64,000 nt of DNA from Spisula solida (GCA_947247005.1 OX365948.1:2852001-2916000); one strand, 5' to 3'; shown: positions 10,685 through 22,794, counted from the stretch's first letter. Notes: generated by a model not told the origin, from the sequence alone. Numbers and translations: made by a program.

Positions 10685-11017
10685 TTAAAGGTCGCTAAAA
10701 CTACATGCTTCTGTAACTGAATACATTATACACTTTTCAACTGGGACTGATTTCTTAACAACCTTGTCGTTGCTGCACGAAAACACATTTCGCATGTGAA
10801 GTTTTGGTACAAGCTTCACGGGGAATTTCAGCCTTTTCCCAATTCCGTCCTTGTTTATACGATGATACCAGTGTTCAGGAAGGTTTAAACATGTAAAATC
10901 TTCGAAACTGCACAATCGTGTATCTTCACCAAAATATGCAATATATATCAAGGTCAACAAACAATACTGAGCTATGGTTGAGAAAGCTGACTGGCAAATA
11001 AAGGCTATGCTCGGCAT
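10685..11017 (-). CDS. possible small secreted cysteine-containing protein
   Basis: A 110-codon frame that I do not recognise. It begins MPSIAFICQSAF and has a hydrophobic stretch to about residue 29 (CLLTLIYIAYFG) that could be a signal peptide. The rest is polar, basic in the middle (GKRLKFPVKLVPKLHMR) and has cysteines near residues 36, 43, 81, 96 and 105. The composition is more protein-like than most frames of this length in the window, and it lies outside recognised repeats. A TTATAA box lies about 25 bp before the ATG, too close to be a normal TATA box for this start. It could be a single-exon gene, one exon of a larger gene, or chance. Confidence 0.3.
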   Translation of the reverse strand: MPSIAFICQSAFSTIAQYCLLTLIYIAYFGEDTRLCSFEDFTCLNLPEHWYHRINKDGIGKRLKFPVKLVPKLHMRNVFSCSNDKVVKKSVPVEKCIMYSVTEACSFSDL

Positions 11018-11565
11018 TTTTCGGCATGTAAATGTGGCACTTATAATGGGAACTATGCTAATTAAATGACGTCATTATAATTTTTGTGTTTACGCGAGGA
11101 CTATTACGTCATTTCAATCGTCATGTCCAGTTTTCATCATGTCATAGCATGTCACTAAGTTGGACCATTTTGAAAAGGTATTACTTTTCGGACACTTAAA
11201 CATTAAACTACACAATCATTTCTATCAACATTTAAAGAACTAAAATTTTGACCTCAGCTAGATTGGAAATCCCACAGCAGAGCTCATATTATATACAATG
11301 TCATGTTACAACTTACAAGTGACATATCTAAATAAACGGACTGCACATTTAATCCACAAACTGTTTCAAATAATCTCATTATAAAATAATTGCGCCGTAA
11401 GTAGGTGTAATAATCTTTCAAGTGGGGATTGTCTACCTTTCATATTTAATTAGGCCCGGGTCAGCTGCAAGTAAATCATCGATGACTCCCAGGGCTGTGT
11501 CGGCCGTAGCTACCATAACCGAAAACGCAGCTGCCCAACACTATCATACACTTACTCTTATCTTT
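11018..11565. other. no gene seen
   Basis: Mixed AT-rich sequence holding TGACGTCA-like pieces near 11066-11110. Nothing beyond that can be supported up to the LTR element. Confidence 0.4.
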
Positions 11566-11569
11566 GATC

Positions 11570-11777
11570 TGTAGTATTTATAGTCACCATTAGGTGACCA
11601 TAAATGGTGGTAAATAGAACCTACCTAGAACAGAGAGGTGATTTAGCACGTCTTTCTAGATGAGTTCCGTAATGCATAAGAGAAAGTACTAAGTCTCTGC
11701 GCATGCGCCGTGAGATGATGACATCGACCTCTGATTGGCTCATCTAGACTGGTGACCTCCGACCCGTAAACACTACA
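11570..11777. repeat. left LTR (208 bp)
   Basis: TG...CA ended repeat. It opens with a potential hairpin whose arms are ATTTAT-GTCACC and GGTGAC-ATAAAT (about 11576-11606). It holds a perfect NRF1-type palindrome TGCGCATGCGCC (11698-11709) and an inverted CCAAT box, GATTGG (11733-11738). The copy reads T where the right LTR reads C, in AATGCATAAG versus AATGCACAAG. Confidence 0.9.
11698..11738. promoter_or_regulatory. NRF1-type site and inverted CCAAT box in the LTR
   Basis: TGCGCATGCGCC fits the NRF1 consensus on both strands, and 24 bases later CTGATTGGCTC gives an inverted CCAAT box. Both are typical of housekeeping promoters. Their presence in an LTR, where the retroelement promoter should be, suggests how this element is transcribed. 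The same pair is repeated in the right LTR. Activity is inferred only. Confidence 0.6.
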
Positions 11778-13300
11778 CTCTTCCCAGTTTTATAAAATCC
11801 ACCCCTACCCGTGATAAAGGCCCAATTTGGTTACCATTTCTATAAAATCCAACCCCAACCCGGGATCAAGACCCAATTTGGCACCCATTACTATAAAACT
11901 AGGTTGCATAGCCAAAGGGCAACCTACAGGCCATATAAATACCCCCAAGCAGATCAGGTAGACTTTATGAATAATTGAATAAGCCTACCCTTTAAGATGG
12001 GATAATGACCCCACATACATAATCACAAAGTTGATGAAGTGGAATCCAGCTATTGTATATGTGACCGGACCAAAAGTATAGTTACATTTTTATTAAGAAA
12101 TATCTAGGATTGATCACTAAATAATGGTGAAAATATGTTTCTAAGAGATTGTACCTCAACTTAGCCACTGCAGCCAAAATAACAATAACCGGTAGGACAA
12201 TTTAGAAAATAGTTAGCCCAACCCTTTTTGTTCCAAAGATAACCCCAAAAGAATTGCAATACAATGCCATGAATATTAATTAAATTTAATGATTAATTAT
12301 GGAGAACAAACTTCCCTAATAAGTGCCAGCATGTACTAAGGAGTAGAATAGCATAATTCTAGGCCTTTTCTCTAAATAGGTGGAAGGTGTAAAAGTTAAG
12401 ACTCTACCTAATCCAAGCTCAATCTACAAGCTGTCCCTTCGTTTGGATCGCTCCATGACTTGTTCTTTGGAATTCATATTTTGCATTACTGCAGTGATCT
12501 CCAATCTGGAACATATGGAGCGATAGTTTTTAGGGACACTGAGCAAAGACCAGGAGTGACAACTGTCTCTCCGCTCCATGACTTGTTCTTTGGAATTCAT
12601 ATTTTGCATTACTGCATTGATCTCCAATCTGGAACATATGGAGCGATAGAGTCACAGAGCTTTAAGGACACTAAGCATGAACGGTCCCAAACTAGAGATT
12701 TACACCAGGCCCTTAACTATCATTCTCCTCCCCCACTTACAACTGAAATTTTGTCTGCAGGCATTGTGGTAAGGGAAGTGAAAGGCAACTTAAGGTTCAC
12801 TTAGATTTATATTTAACATCTCTTTTTGAAGGACTAGCTAAAAGCGGGTCCTTAACACTGAGTGGCAAATAAAGATTCCCTTTAGCTACACCCTCCCTGT
12901 TCTCAATAAACATGATTCAATAAACAATACACCATTCATGCGTTTAATATAATGTGTCCAATCCAAAGGCTATGCTCAACGATAAGCGAAATAACCTCGC
13001 CAAGAAGAATATCACATGGTGCAAGCCCAAATCGAATTTCGAAAATGGCAGCTCACAGCACGTGAAGAATCACGATGCGCCCTACGTCGCCAAGAAAGAA
13101 TATCACGTGGTGCAAGCCCAAATGAGTATCTCAAAAATGGCAGCTCACAGCACATGAAGAATCCCGACGACTAAAATAAGGCACTGTATAGCGTCTCTGT
13201 CGTAACTGACAGCCACACTTGAAATCGTCGAAATCATTTTTTACGTGGTGCAAGCCCAACGGCGGCCTGCACTGCACTACACGCAAAGATTTCAACGAAA
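11778..13300. repeat. short direct repeats in the left interior of the LTR element
   Basis: Three families of direct repeats. First, three imperfect copies of an about 53-bp unit with ATAAAATCCA and CCCAATTTGG from about 11790 to 11900. Second, two copies (about 12449-12528 and 12578-12652) containing CCATGACTTGTTCTTTGGAA and ATATGGAGCGATAG. Third, units with GTGCAAGCCCAA and AAAATGGCAGCTCACAGCAC near 13010, 13105 and 13245, returning at about 15980. The frames read through these have no known domain. Confidence 0.65.
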
Positions 13301-14628
13301 AACACAACCTCTCAACCAAACACAAGCAATAAAACGCATGATTCTAGTGGAATGTTAATTAAATGGAGTGATTTGATTTACTCCAAAAATTACAAGCAAC
13401 TTATTTAATTAAGGTTTTAGTCTATAGAATGTTTTCTGCAACTACTATCCAGGACCATTTTCACAGGTACCATTTTCGTGGGCTCCCTTATGTTACAACA
13501 CATGTGATCAGTATATGCCCACCATTGTCCCCTCCAATTACTGCTAGATACTTAACTGCTTACCCTGATGAGGCATGTATTGACACTGACACCCGACTCC
13601 AACTATTCAGAAGGTACTGGTGTACCATTACCTGCCTCTGAAGTCACAGTTAAGCATCTTTTCCCCAGTTATAAAGGTTCAGCATTTTAGGTCGCATTAA
13701 TATTAAGTGCCCAAACTCGAGGATAAAACCCAACTATGTGTAGAGAACACAAACTCTGTGGTCTATTTCCGCTGTGGGTACTGTATGCATCCTAAACTAA
13801 ATACCTTTCCTTTAGCCTTAAATTAAGATCAGCTATGCATGTTACTCTCGTGTTACACAAACTCTAGTGTTCATACCAGCTATGTGCACTGAGAGCACAA
13901 GAAGATACCTGACCTTGATATGATCTGCACTGTACACGACCAAAGGAATTCAAGGAATGCAAATCTATGCGAGGGATTAAGTTCAAAGCTTATAATACTA
14001 ACCCTCCCCTGGTATCCTTTGTGTATCCTGTACAGTGAGTTAAATTATGACCCTGCGATATTGTGGATTTGGATTCAGCAAGATTACTAGGTATCAGCTG
14101 TGTTTCCCTCCACATGTACCTCAGGGACGGAGCTTGGGCATGTTGCCCAATAGCTAAGGGATTATCTGGCACTAGACCCGAAGTTCCCTAAAATGTGTTA
14201 CTTTCAGACCCTTTATATTGTAAGGGTTCCCCGTCATTGGAAAGGGTGACCCGTAAGAACATATCATTAACCTCTCCCCCCATCCAAAATTAATTAAAAT
14301 TAAACTATATTTTTCATTGAAAATAAACAACACATAGGGTCTTCAAGCAACAACAAACACAAATATAAATATTAAAACAATGTGAACAAGAACCAATGAA
14401 CCACTACCCAATCTGAATCAAACATATTATATAAATGCATGTTTGTATACATTGAAATAAAATTATTCCAACTTATTAATATTAAATAACCCCCAAAATA
14501 GTAAAATTGACACCAATGGTTCACCAGCCCTAAACACACTCAATAACAAATATATATGTGCGCCTCCCAAATGCCTCGGACACAGACATAATATGCCTGA
14601 TGAGGCTTAAGGGAGTATCACCAGGTTT

Positions 14629-15012
14629 GACAAATGCACCCCACTAGCCCTGCTACAACAACATCAGTGCTGCAATCCCTGTGAAACATCCAGGGACTGA
14701 GTGGCCTGGGTAGTACATTCATCTAACAAATGCACCCCATTAGCCCTGCTACAACACAATCAGTGCTGAAATCCCTGTGAAACATCCAGGGAATGAGTGG
14801 CCTGGGTAGTACATTCATCTAACAAATGCACCCCATTAGCCCTGCTACAACACCATCAGTGCTGAAATCCCTGTGAAACATCCAGGGAATGAGTGGCCTG
14901 GGTAGTACATTCATCTAACAAATGCACCCCATTAGCCCTGCTACAACACCATCAGTGCTGAAATCCCTGTGAAACATCCAGGGAGTGAGTGGCCCAGTTA
15001 GTACATTCACCC
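14629..15012. repeat. 96-bp tandem repeat, four copies, inside the LTR element
   Basis: Units start ACAAATGCACCCCA at about 14629, 14725, 14821 and 14917 and contain the inverted pair TCCCTG / CAGGGA around TGAAACATC. Copies are over 95 per cent alike. A 30-bp repeat with TTTTTCAATATATATTATGG follows twice at about 15026 and 15067. Confidence 0.8.
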
Positions 15013-16185
15013 GACCAAATGATAAATTTTTCAATATATATTATGGACACTTGTTGCTGTGTTAATTTTTTCAATATATATTATGGACACGTGCGGATGT
15101 ATCAGCAACCGCTTGAGTACGCAAAGCATTGACACCCCAGGCACCAGGTACCTAGACCCAGAACGCATTTGACAGACTGTTACTGTCTCATGCGCTGCGT
15201 CTACATCCCAAGCGTCGGCAAGAGCATTTACTAGCGCTGTCCATTTTAACTCAGATGGTGGAGGCCCAAGACCTTTTGGGTCAAAGTTAGGCCTCCGTGT
15301 CCGACCCGTGTAAGTGGTTTCCTAATCCGCTAGGGGAAGGTCCAACTCGTTTTGGTTGTCGGACACAAAATTAAGTAGTACATAAAAAGTAACCAGCCCA
15401 TGTAAGTGGTTTCTTTTGTAATTTCCAAATTTTATGAGAGACATAACCATTACACCCTTCACTATGGACACAATCATTGAGCCAAGCAAATTGTATGCAG
15501 GTCATGCACAACATAGCTGTGGAAATCCCAAAAGTACAGAATAATTAATACCATTGAGATAAACACAAATACACATCCATCTTTAGTTACCTACAGACCA
15601 ACCACACACACAATTGCAGCTTATCCGTATTATGGTCCCATGATTTGATAACTGTTCCATTCTGGTTTGTTATAAACTATGGAACACGAATACCAGCTCA
15701 ATTTATAGGACCAACCCAATAGACAGCTTAACAAAACCAGACGATGGAATTTTCAGAATGAGTGACGAGTCACTCGTGAATCCTACTGCACTCCCTCCAA
15801 TCACAAATGTCAAAACGTTAAGTGTGTAAACGTCAACAAATAACATGAGGTCGCATATAAATGACTCCCACGGAACAATAATTACCTGTAAGTGAGATTA
15901 TTTAGAGGTCGCAGTAATAATAAACGCCGTTGGTTAGTTGACTAGCCGAAACGAACATCACGTAAACGTATCACGTATCCAGTGCAAGCCCAAATGAGTA
16001 TCTCAAAAATGGCGCTCACAATACGTAAACAAAAATATCACGTGACAATGTCGTAAAAGGCTAAAACCAACCATCAACGCGCGTGTATTCAAATAGGACC
16101 TCCATTCTCACCAAACCACTAAGCTATTTACTTGCTCTTTGCTTTAAATGCCACCCGCTAAGTTCTATGGCTTAGCAGCGCCATT

Positions 16186-16393
16186 TGTAGTATTTATAGT
16201 CACCATTAGGTGACCATAAATGGTGGTAAATAGAACCTACCTAGAACAGAGAGGTGATTTAGCACGTCTTTCTAGATGAGTTCCGTAATGCACAAGAGAA
16301 AGTACTAAGTCTCTGCGCATGCGCCGTGAGATGATGACATCGACCTCTGATTGGCTCATCTAGACTGGTGACCTCCGACCCGTAAACACTACA
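16186..16393. repeat. right LTR (208 bp)
   Basis: Matches the left LTR at 207 of 208 positions by direct reading, with the same hairpin, NRF1-type site (about 16314-16325) and inverted CCAAT box. It is followed directly by GATC, the target duplication. Confidence 0.9.
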
Positions 16394-16397
16394 GATC

Positions 16398-18289
16398 TAT
16401 CCCATTTTTCTTCTTACTTTCCTATCTATTTCACAACTTTTTCTTTATTCTGAAACCACCCGTCGCTAAATGGTCAAGTGTGACCGCGTCGACGTACCAT
16501 GTAGATGTAGAATAAACTAGATCATGTCACGGCATGCTCTCGGGTACGGGTTGAAACGGGTGTTATCCGTACTGCTGAGAATTCTGTTGGGTACGAATTG
16601 ATGGACCGGTTTCGGTTAGAACTTTTGGACATCTGAAAGAAAGAAGGGAAATAAACGTGAGTATTCTTTTGATTTTTGATAAATGTTTAGATAGAAATGC
16701 AAAACTGATGGATACCCGCGAGTTTTTTGCCGATATCTTATTATTGTTGTGTTTATTCACACCACGAAGTTTCGTACCCAAACAGTCACGAATTTCATTT
16801 TATGACCAAATTGGGAATACAATAGTATTACATATCAATTTTAATTTACAGATGTACCGTATCTTTTTTATTTTAACTCAAATATAAAATTGTACATGTG
16901 CTAATATTTATTATTCAATTGGATTTTAAATTTTGACAGCTTACTGTCAGAGCTAGCACCGCGCCCACACGGCCACAGATACACAGGCAGAACGTCACAG
17001 GCGTTAAGCATGTTTTTATATAAAATGTATAACACTTTCCTGTTGATTTGATAACCTAACATATAAACCGCACATGCCCATGGCACTTCTTAAATATATG
17101 ACTTGCTCTGTAACCAAACAAAATTTTGTTGCATAGGTCTTAAATACTTTACTGTAAAGGGACTGCCTCACATATTGGCGTATTGCAAAAATGAAATAAA
17201 ATTGTCAAATATTCGCGTAATTTTGGTATTGTTGGCTGTATTTCCCACAAACAACCACACTGACATCTAAAATAACTCTATAGGGTATTAATACCCTATA
17301 GAATTAACACTACTATTACTTAAATTATCTGAAACTTGTTCGCATTTGATGAAAACGAATCGAAGATTGTACCTAACACCTCATTGATATTTACGCTGCA
17401 GTCTGTTGATGTTACAGTTCAATCACATGTGAATTACATGATATACAAAGCATGTTGGAAGGAAACTTAGCGCTTTTTTTTCAAGAAAAAAATACTCAGT
17501 GGGCGATATCGAGAGTGGTTAAAATTGCTTATTTGCACCAAATCTTTCATGAAGCAACCGTCAGTGGCTTTCTATTACATCAATACTTGGTTAGGCTGGA
17601 AAATCACGATATACAAAAAATTTAGCCCAATCTGTGAGGCAGCCCCTTTAATTTAAGTTTAAATAAAGACATTCATTATCATTGCGAATGTGAAGAGATA
17701 AGATAAGATAAAGTTTATTTCCAATCAAGGGTCATATAACATGACATATGAATCACAGATAAAACAAAATGGGTTGAAAAAATAAACATTCAAAATATTG
17801 AAAGGAATTTATAACGACAAAGTTACTGGAGATATTTTCAAACTTAGTGACATCTCAATTACTAGGGGAAATAGCCTGAAGCTAGAAAAAGTAAGATGCA
17901 ATAAGGACTTGAGACTTAATAGCTTTACAGTTAAGAGTTGTTATGCCCCCCATCTTTGATGAGGGGGTATATTGCTGAGGGTGAAACCCCCCTTTTCGGT
18001 ACGTGGGATTCATGGCCTTTTTAGGTGGTATTCGGGACGCAAGAGCGTCGTACGCGGTACGCAATAAAAATGTCTATTGGTATTCAGTACGCAATATTTC
18101 CAAAACTGTTTTTTTAACAAGCATTTAAGCTTTTTAACCAATTTAGAGACAACAAAGCAATGAATTACGCTTCAAATGCGATTTCATGTGTGCTGAACTA
18201 AAAATGTTGATGTACATATTGTTTACGGACCTAAGATAGTGTTCAATAACGCTAAGTACTAAGTTACTTCAAGTTTAAAAATTTTTTAA
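16398..18289. other. no gene seen; one 26-bp perfect palindrome
   Basis: AT-rich region. A perfect palindrome of 26 bp lies at 17277-17302 (half-site TCTATAGGGTATT). A GATAAGATAAGATAAAGTTTA stretch near 17697-17716 may be the tail of an old retroelement. No exon could be supported. Confidence 0.45.
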
Positions 18290-18510
18290 CTTTACTAGTG
18301 AATATTATCAAGTAGAGAGCTATTATGTGTGGGAAACATTTTTCTAGATCGACTCCCTCGCACACTAACTTTGTCAGTGAATCTTATCAAATTGGAATGC
18401 ATGCTGCTAAGATATATACAATGCACTTTTTTGTGCTGCTCAGATAAACAACTCTTTTTTTTTTAGCTCGCTTCGCTCGCACAATGCAGGTATCGAGTAA
18501 TAGTACAAGT
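18290..18510. repeat. GCTCGCTTCGCTCGC repeat, block 1
   Basis: Decayed units of about 110-120 bp, recognised by the order TATCAAGTAGAGA, GTGTGG, CTGCTCAGATAAAC, TTTTTTAGCTCGCTTCGCTCGC-like text, and CTTTATCAGTGAAT. This order returns at 19090-19590, 20750-21490 and 34140-35070, so blocks 1-3 look like one array split by later insertions. Confidence 0.6.
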
Positions 18511-19089
18511 CAAATATAGTTTCCTGCGGGTGATTACCTGGGGCCTTGTAATTTAGTTGTATTGTTTAGGATGTGTTTTTTGCAGTTTGGATGCATTCGA
18601 ATTTATTCCGGTGTAAGTTTAAATTAATGTTTCTGTCAAAATAATTCCAATACATGTAAAATCGGACAATACAGATTATCTTCCAATTATTTGGTTGTGT
18701 TAAATGTATGTGCCGAACGAATGAACAAATTCAAAAGAATTAGAATTTTTTTATCATGTATCAATACCATGCTTCTGTTAATCTAGCGATGTGTTCTCTA
18801 CGGGATGTAGTCCATTGCCCACTATATTTATCACTGACTGGGAATCTTATGCAGCTGCAGACACCTGCTGTTTAGATTGGTGGTCTCGCGTTCAAAGTGA
18901 AATTTCGGAATAGTTCTGCTTTCTTTGGTAAATAAACTATTGTAATGCGATAAAGACCGATGTTATCCGCATGGAATAATGGATTTAGTCTGGTTCACGA
19001 CATTCTTACAAAATGCTTCTTTATTGATTTTTTTTTTTTAAATCATAAACCATCGAGAACATGTCACGTGCCCCTCCATGGTCATTTTA

Positions 19090-19590
19090 CTTTTGGCAAT
19101 CCATAAGGCCACAGGTTAATCAAGTAGAGAACGTGTTTGTGTGTCATACAGCTCAGATACAGGATATGTCAACACTTTGCCTAGCTTACATAAGCTTTGC
19201 ATTTTGCTTACTGAGTAGTAACTTTGTCAGTTACATAATCAAACATAGAACGAGTCTTCAGTATGCTGTGCAAACAGCAATGCATTTTTCTAGCACGCTT
19301 AGCTCGCACAAAAACTTTATCATTGAACATTAAACATTATCAAGTAGAGAATGGGTTTGTGTGGTAGGCCTACGTTGCTCAGTAAAAACGAAGCATTTGT
19401 TCTAACTCGCTTCGCTCGCTCATATAAAGTAGAGAATGATTTTGTGCGGCGTACAGCTAAGAAAATCAACATATTTTACCTTAATTTATCAGTGTATAAT
19501 AAGTAGACATCAAATTTGTGCGATAGGCTGCTCAGATAGAAATGCATTCTTTTATAGCTCGCACAAAAATCGCTATACTGTTTTTTGTTA
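19090..19590. repeat. GCTCGCTTCGCTCGC repeat, block 2
   Basis: Three to four decayed units of the same family as 18290-18510, with AGCTCGCA, TATCAAGTAGAGAA and CTGCTCAGATA in register. The frame at 19061-19333 is a chance reading of these units. Confidence 0.55.
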
Positions 19591-19619
19591 CATGAAGAGA
19601 TGAATGTAAAACACGTATA

Positions 19620-19798
19620 CCCCATGACACAAAGACATTTGACCTACTGACCTCATAATCAATAGGGGTCATCTGCTGCGGATGACCAACCTCCATGTAA
19701 AGTTTGAGGATCCTAGCGTTCTTGAGTTATTAAACGGTAACCATTTGGTCTGCCGACTGACCAACAGACCGACCGACATGTGCAAAACAATATACATG
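19620..19798 (-). repeat. single decayed unit of the 155-bp AGGTCA-type repeat
   Basis: On the minus strand it contains the sequence TGACCCCTATTGATTATGAG and the GTTCTTGAGTTAT / TTTACATGGAGG blocks of the array at 22905-23590, followed by GACCAACAGACCGACCGAC. It ends where the next element begins. Confidence 0.6.
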
Positions 19799-19800
19799 TA

Positions 19801-20615
19801 CAGTGTAATCTGAGAAAACCGACACGTGGGAAAACCGGAATGTTGTCAAACCGACCAAATATTTTGGTCCCGAAATTTCTCTTCTTTAACTCAATGTAAA
19901 AGCTGTTTGAAAAACCGGAACCTTGCGAAATCTGAATACCGACGGCTACTTTGTCCCCCAACTAGTAATAATACACACAAATCATAGCTTAAATACCGAA
20001 CAAACAAATTACCAAACAATCAATTTGTTAAATAACCCCAGGGAATGCGTGAAAAACTGTATAGAGAACCGTCGTAGGTCTCTGCTACGAAGGTGTTAAT
20101 TGCCCATTTAAATCTTGTCGATAGAAGTGTAATGTAATAATTACGAAGGCGTGTTATTTACTCTTACTCTTTACGATGAGCTCTCTTTCATGTAACAATG
20201 TGTGCTTTCAGCAGAGCGTATTGAATAAAATAGTTTAACTCGCTTTTATCTTAAGTCATGCTATGAATTGTTTGTTCTTTAGGTCTATGTCCACTTAAAT
20301 TTTAGTAATTTTCACGATGCGTTAATTTTAAGATGACACTTTATTTTGTGATACTTCGGATATCATCGTTGACATTATAACGATTGGTATAAATAAAAGG
20401 TATTTTTGTATTTATATTTGTTATTAGAAGCCCCTCATTAAACATCCGACACATGTTATGCACATATTGGCGCCTGATACTAAACAACACCAATCAAGGC
20501 CAACTACAACGCATTTAAGATAACAAAACAGTTGTAGTTTCACAATACCGAACTCTTGTGAAATCCGAACAAATCAGGCGGTCCGAAGGGTGTTCGGTTT
20601 TCTCAGATTACACTG
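19801..20615. mobile_element. 815-bp pogo-like TIR element
   Basis: Perfect terminal inverted repeats of 22 bp beginning CAGTGTAATCTGAGAAAACC, flanked on both sides by TA (19799-19800, 20616-20617). CAGT-starting ends with TA duplication are typical of pogo/Tigger-type elements. Internal AAACCGAC and AAACCGGAA motifs repeat near both ends. No transposase is left. Confidence 0.8.
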
Positions 20616-20749
20616 TACCCCCTTATCAAAGATGGGGGGACATAAAAAGTCCCAATTAACCTTCATCGGAAGGGAGCACATCCCCTTCTCTAATCGTCCC
20701 GGCCGTCAGTTCCTCAAGACTCAATTTCGCACCCACTTTTGAGAAAATT

Positions 20750-21490
20750 CTATTTACTACCATGATGCCGCTCAGATGAACAATGCATATTTAGACTCGC
20801 TTTGCTCACACAACAACTTTATCAGTATCAAGTAGAGAAAGAGTTTGTGTAGAAAAATTATAAGATAATCAATGCAATTTTTGAGTTTGTGTGGAACGGC
20901 TTTATTGCTAAAAAACAATGTATTTTTTTTAGCTCGCTTGCTCGCACAATAACTTTCCCAATAGTATCAAGTAAAGACATGCGACATGCTGCTCAGAAAA
21001 TCAACACATTTTACCTCGCTCCCACAAAAACTTTCATCAGTGAATATGTCAAGTAGACAACAAGTATGTGTGGTATGCTGCTCTGATAGAAACGCAATCT
21101 TTATAGCTCAGACAATAATCGTTTTAAACAGTTTTATGTGATATGATCCTCAGATAAGCAATGCATTTCCCCTAGAAAAATATCAGGGCAATAAACCCTA
21201 ACCACGGGAGAAGAAGGGACACACTCCCTTCTCTAATCGTCTCGGAAAGTTACCTCTTCAAGACTCAATTTCGCACTTACTTGAAAAATCCTAGTTACTA
21301 TCATGATGGTGCTCAGATGAACAATGCACTTTTTCTGGCTTGCTTCGCTAACTCTTTATTAGTAAGTATTATCAAGTAGAGAACGAGTTTGTGTAGCATA
21401 CCTCTCAGATAAGCAATGCAATTGTCAGACTCGATTCGCTCGCACAATTACTTTATCAGTGAATATTATCAAATTGAGAACGAGTTTACG
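20750..21490. repeat. GCTCGCTTCGCTCGC repeat, block 3
   Basis: Five or more decayed units. A longer duplication lies inside: the segment with CTTCTCTAATCGTC, CTCAAGACTCAATTTCGCAC and ATCATGATG/CCATGATG occurs at about 20685-20775 and again at about 21225-21315. It is followed by the Helentron-like element at 21569. Confidence 0.6.
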
Positions 21491-21568
21491 TAGTATACTG
21501 CTCTTAATTATGACAATCACGATTTCATACAACGCCCTTGCTACATTGGTTCTCGTATTTGAAACTTG

Positions 21569-22794
21569 CTTTTTAGCTCACCTGTCACAAAGTGACAGAG
21601 TGAGCTTTTGTGATCACTCTTCGTCCGTCGTCCGTCCGTCCGTCAACAATTGGCTTGTGTAGACACTAGAGGTCACAATTTTAGCCTAATCCTTATGAAA
21701 CTTTGTCACAATGATCATCTCAACAAAATCTAGGCCAAGTTCGATATTGGGTCATCTGGGGTCAAAAACTAGGTCACTAGGTCAAATTATAGAAAAACCT
21801 TGTGTAGTCACTAGAGGTCACAATTTTGACTTAATATTTATGAAACTTAGTCACAATGATCATCCTAACAAAATCTAGGTCAAGTTCGATATTGGGTCAT
21901 CCGGGGTCAAAAACTAGGTCACAAGGTCAAATCATAGAAAAACCTTGTGTTGTCACTAGAGGTAAAAAATTTGAATTAATCTTTATGAAACTTGGTCACA
22001 ATGATCATCTCAACAAAATCTAGGTCAAGTTCGATATTGGGTCATCCGGGGTCAAAAACTAGGTCACAAGGTCAAATCATAGAAAAACCTTGTGTAGTCA
22101 CTAAAGGTCACAATTGTGGCCTAATCTTTATGAAACTTGGTCACAATGATCATCTCAACAAGATCTAGGTCAAGTTTGATATTGGGTCATCGGGGGTCAA
22201 AAACTAGGTCACAAGGTCAAATCATAGAAAAACCTTGTGTAGTCATTAGAGGTCACAGTTTAAGAATAATCTTTATGAAACTTGGTCACAATGATCAACA
22301 CAACAAAATATAGATCAAGTTCGATATTGGGTCATCTGGGGTCAAAAACTAGGTCACAAGGTCAAATCATAGAAAAACCTTGCATGGTCACTAGAGGTCA
22401 CAATTTTGGTCTAATCTTTATGAAACTCGGTCACAATGATCATCTCAACAAAATCTAGATCAAGTTTGATATTGGGTGATCCGGGATAATAAACTAGGTA
22501 ATAGGGTCAAATAATAGAAAAACCTTGTGTAGTCACTAGAGGTCACAGTTTTGGCTTGATCTTTAAGAAACTTGGTCACGATGATCATCTCAACAAAATC
22601 TAGGTCAAGTTTGATATTGGTTCATCTGGGGTAAAAAAGGAGGTCATTATGTCAATCATATAAAAACCTTGTATAGGTACTAGAGGTCACAATATTGGCC
22701 TAATCTGTATAAAACTTGGTCACAATGACCATCTCAACAAAATCTAGGTCAAGTTCGACAGGTGAGCGACCTAGGGCCCTTTGGGCCCTCTTGT
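21569..22794 (-). mobile_element. Helentron-like element with 145-bp tandem core, copy 1
   Basis: On the plus strand it opens CTTTTTAGCTCACCTGTCAC with the hairpin CTGTCACAAAGTGACAG, then GTCCGTCCGTCCGTC. About 7.5 tandem units of 145 bp follow (ACCTTGTGTAGTCACTAGAG..., AGGTCACAAGGTCA...). It closes with GACAGGTGAGCG, the hairpin AGGGCCCTTTGGGCCCT and CTTGT. GCTCACCTGTC near one end and GACAGGTGAGC near the other are subterminal inverted repeats. Read on the minus strand it ends in hairpin, GTGAG, CTAA. This build (sub-TIRs, end hairpins, tandem core, no ORF) matches non-autonomous Helentrons and bivalve pearl-like elements. A copy in the other orientation is at 41943-42937. Confidence 0.75.

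Larger units (their letters stand above)
11570..16393. mobile_element. young LTR element without visible coding capacity
   Basis: A 4824-bp unit bounded by two 208-bp direct repeats (11570-11777 and 16186-16393) that differ at one position. Each repeat begins TGTAGT and ends ACTACA, and GATC stands outside both ends (11566-11569, 16394-16397) as a 4-bp target duplication. That is the signature of an LTR retrotransposon. The interior has no gag, protease, RT, RNase H or integrase frame. I see neither an obvious tRNA primer site just after the left LTR nor a purine tract before the right one. It therefore resembles a large non-autonomous derivative, dependent on another element. The orientation is not established. 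One-base LTR divergence implies a recent insertion. Confidence 0.85.

Noticed and set aside
12460..12804. Possible gag-like protein in the LTR element
   Set aside because: The frame is a direct repeat read through, with no zinc knuckle or capsid-like motif, and a matching frame exists on the other strand.
11570..16393. Identity with Steamer, the known mobile LTR element of clams
   Set aside because: Steamer-type elements encode a Gag-Pol frame; none is present here, and I cannot compare LTR sequences without a search.
21459..21662. Short frame at the start of the Helentron-like element
   Set aside because: It spans the junction of a repeat block and the element's hairpin end and has no protein character.
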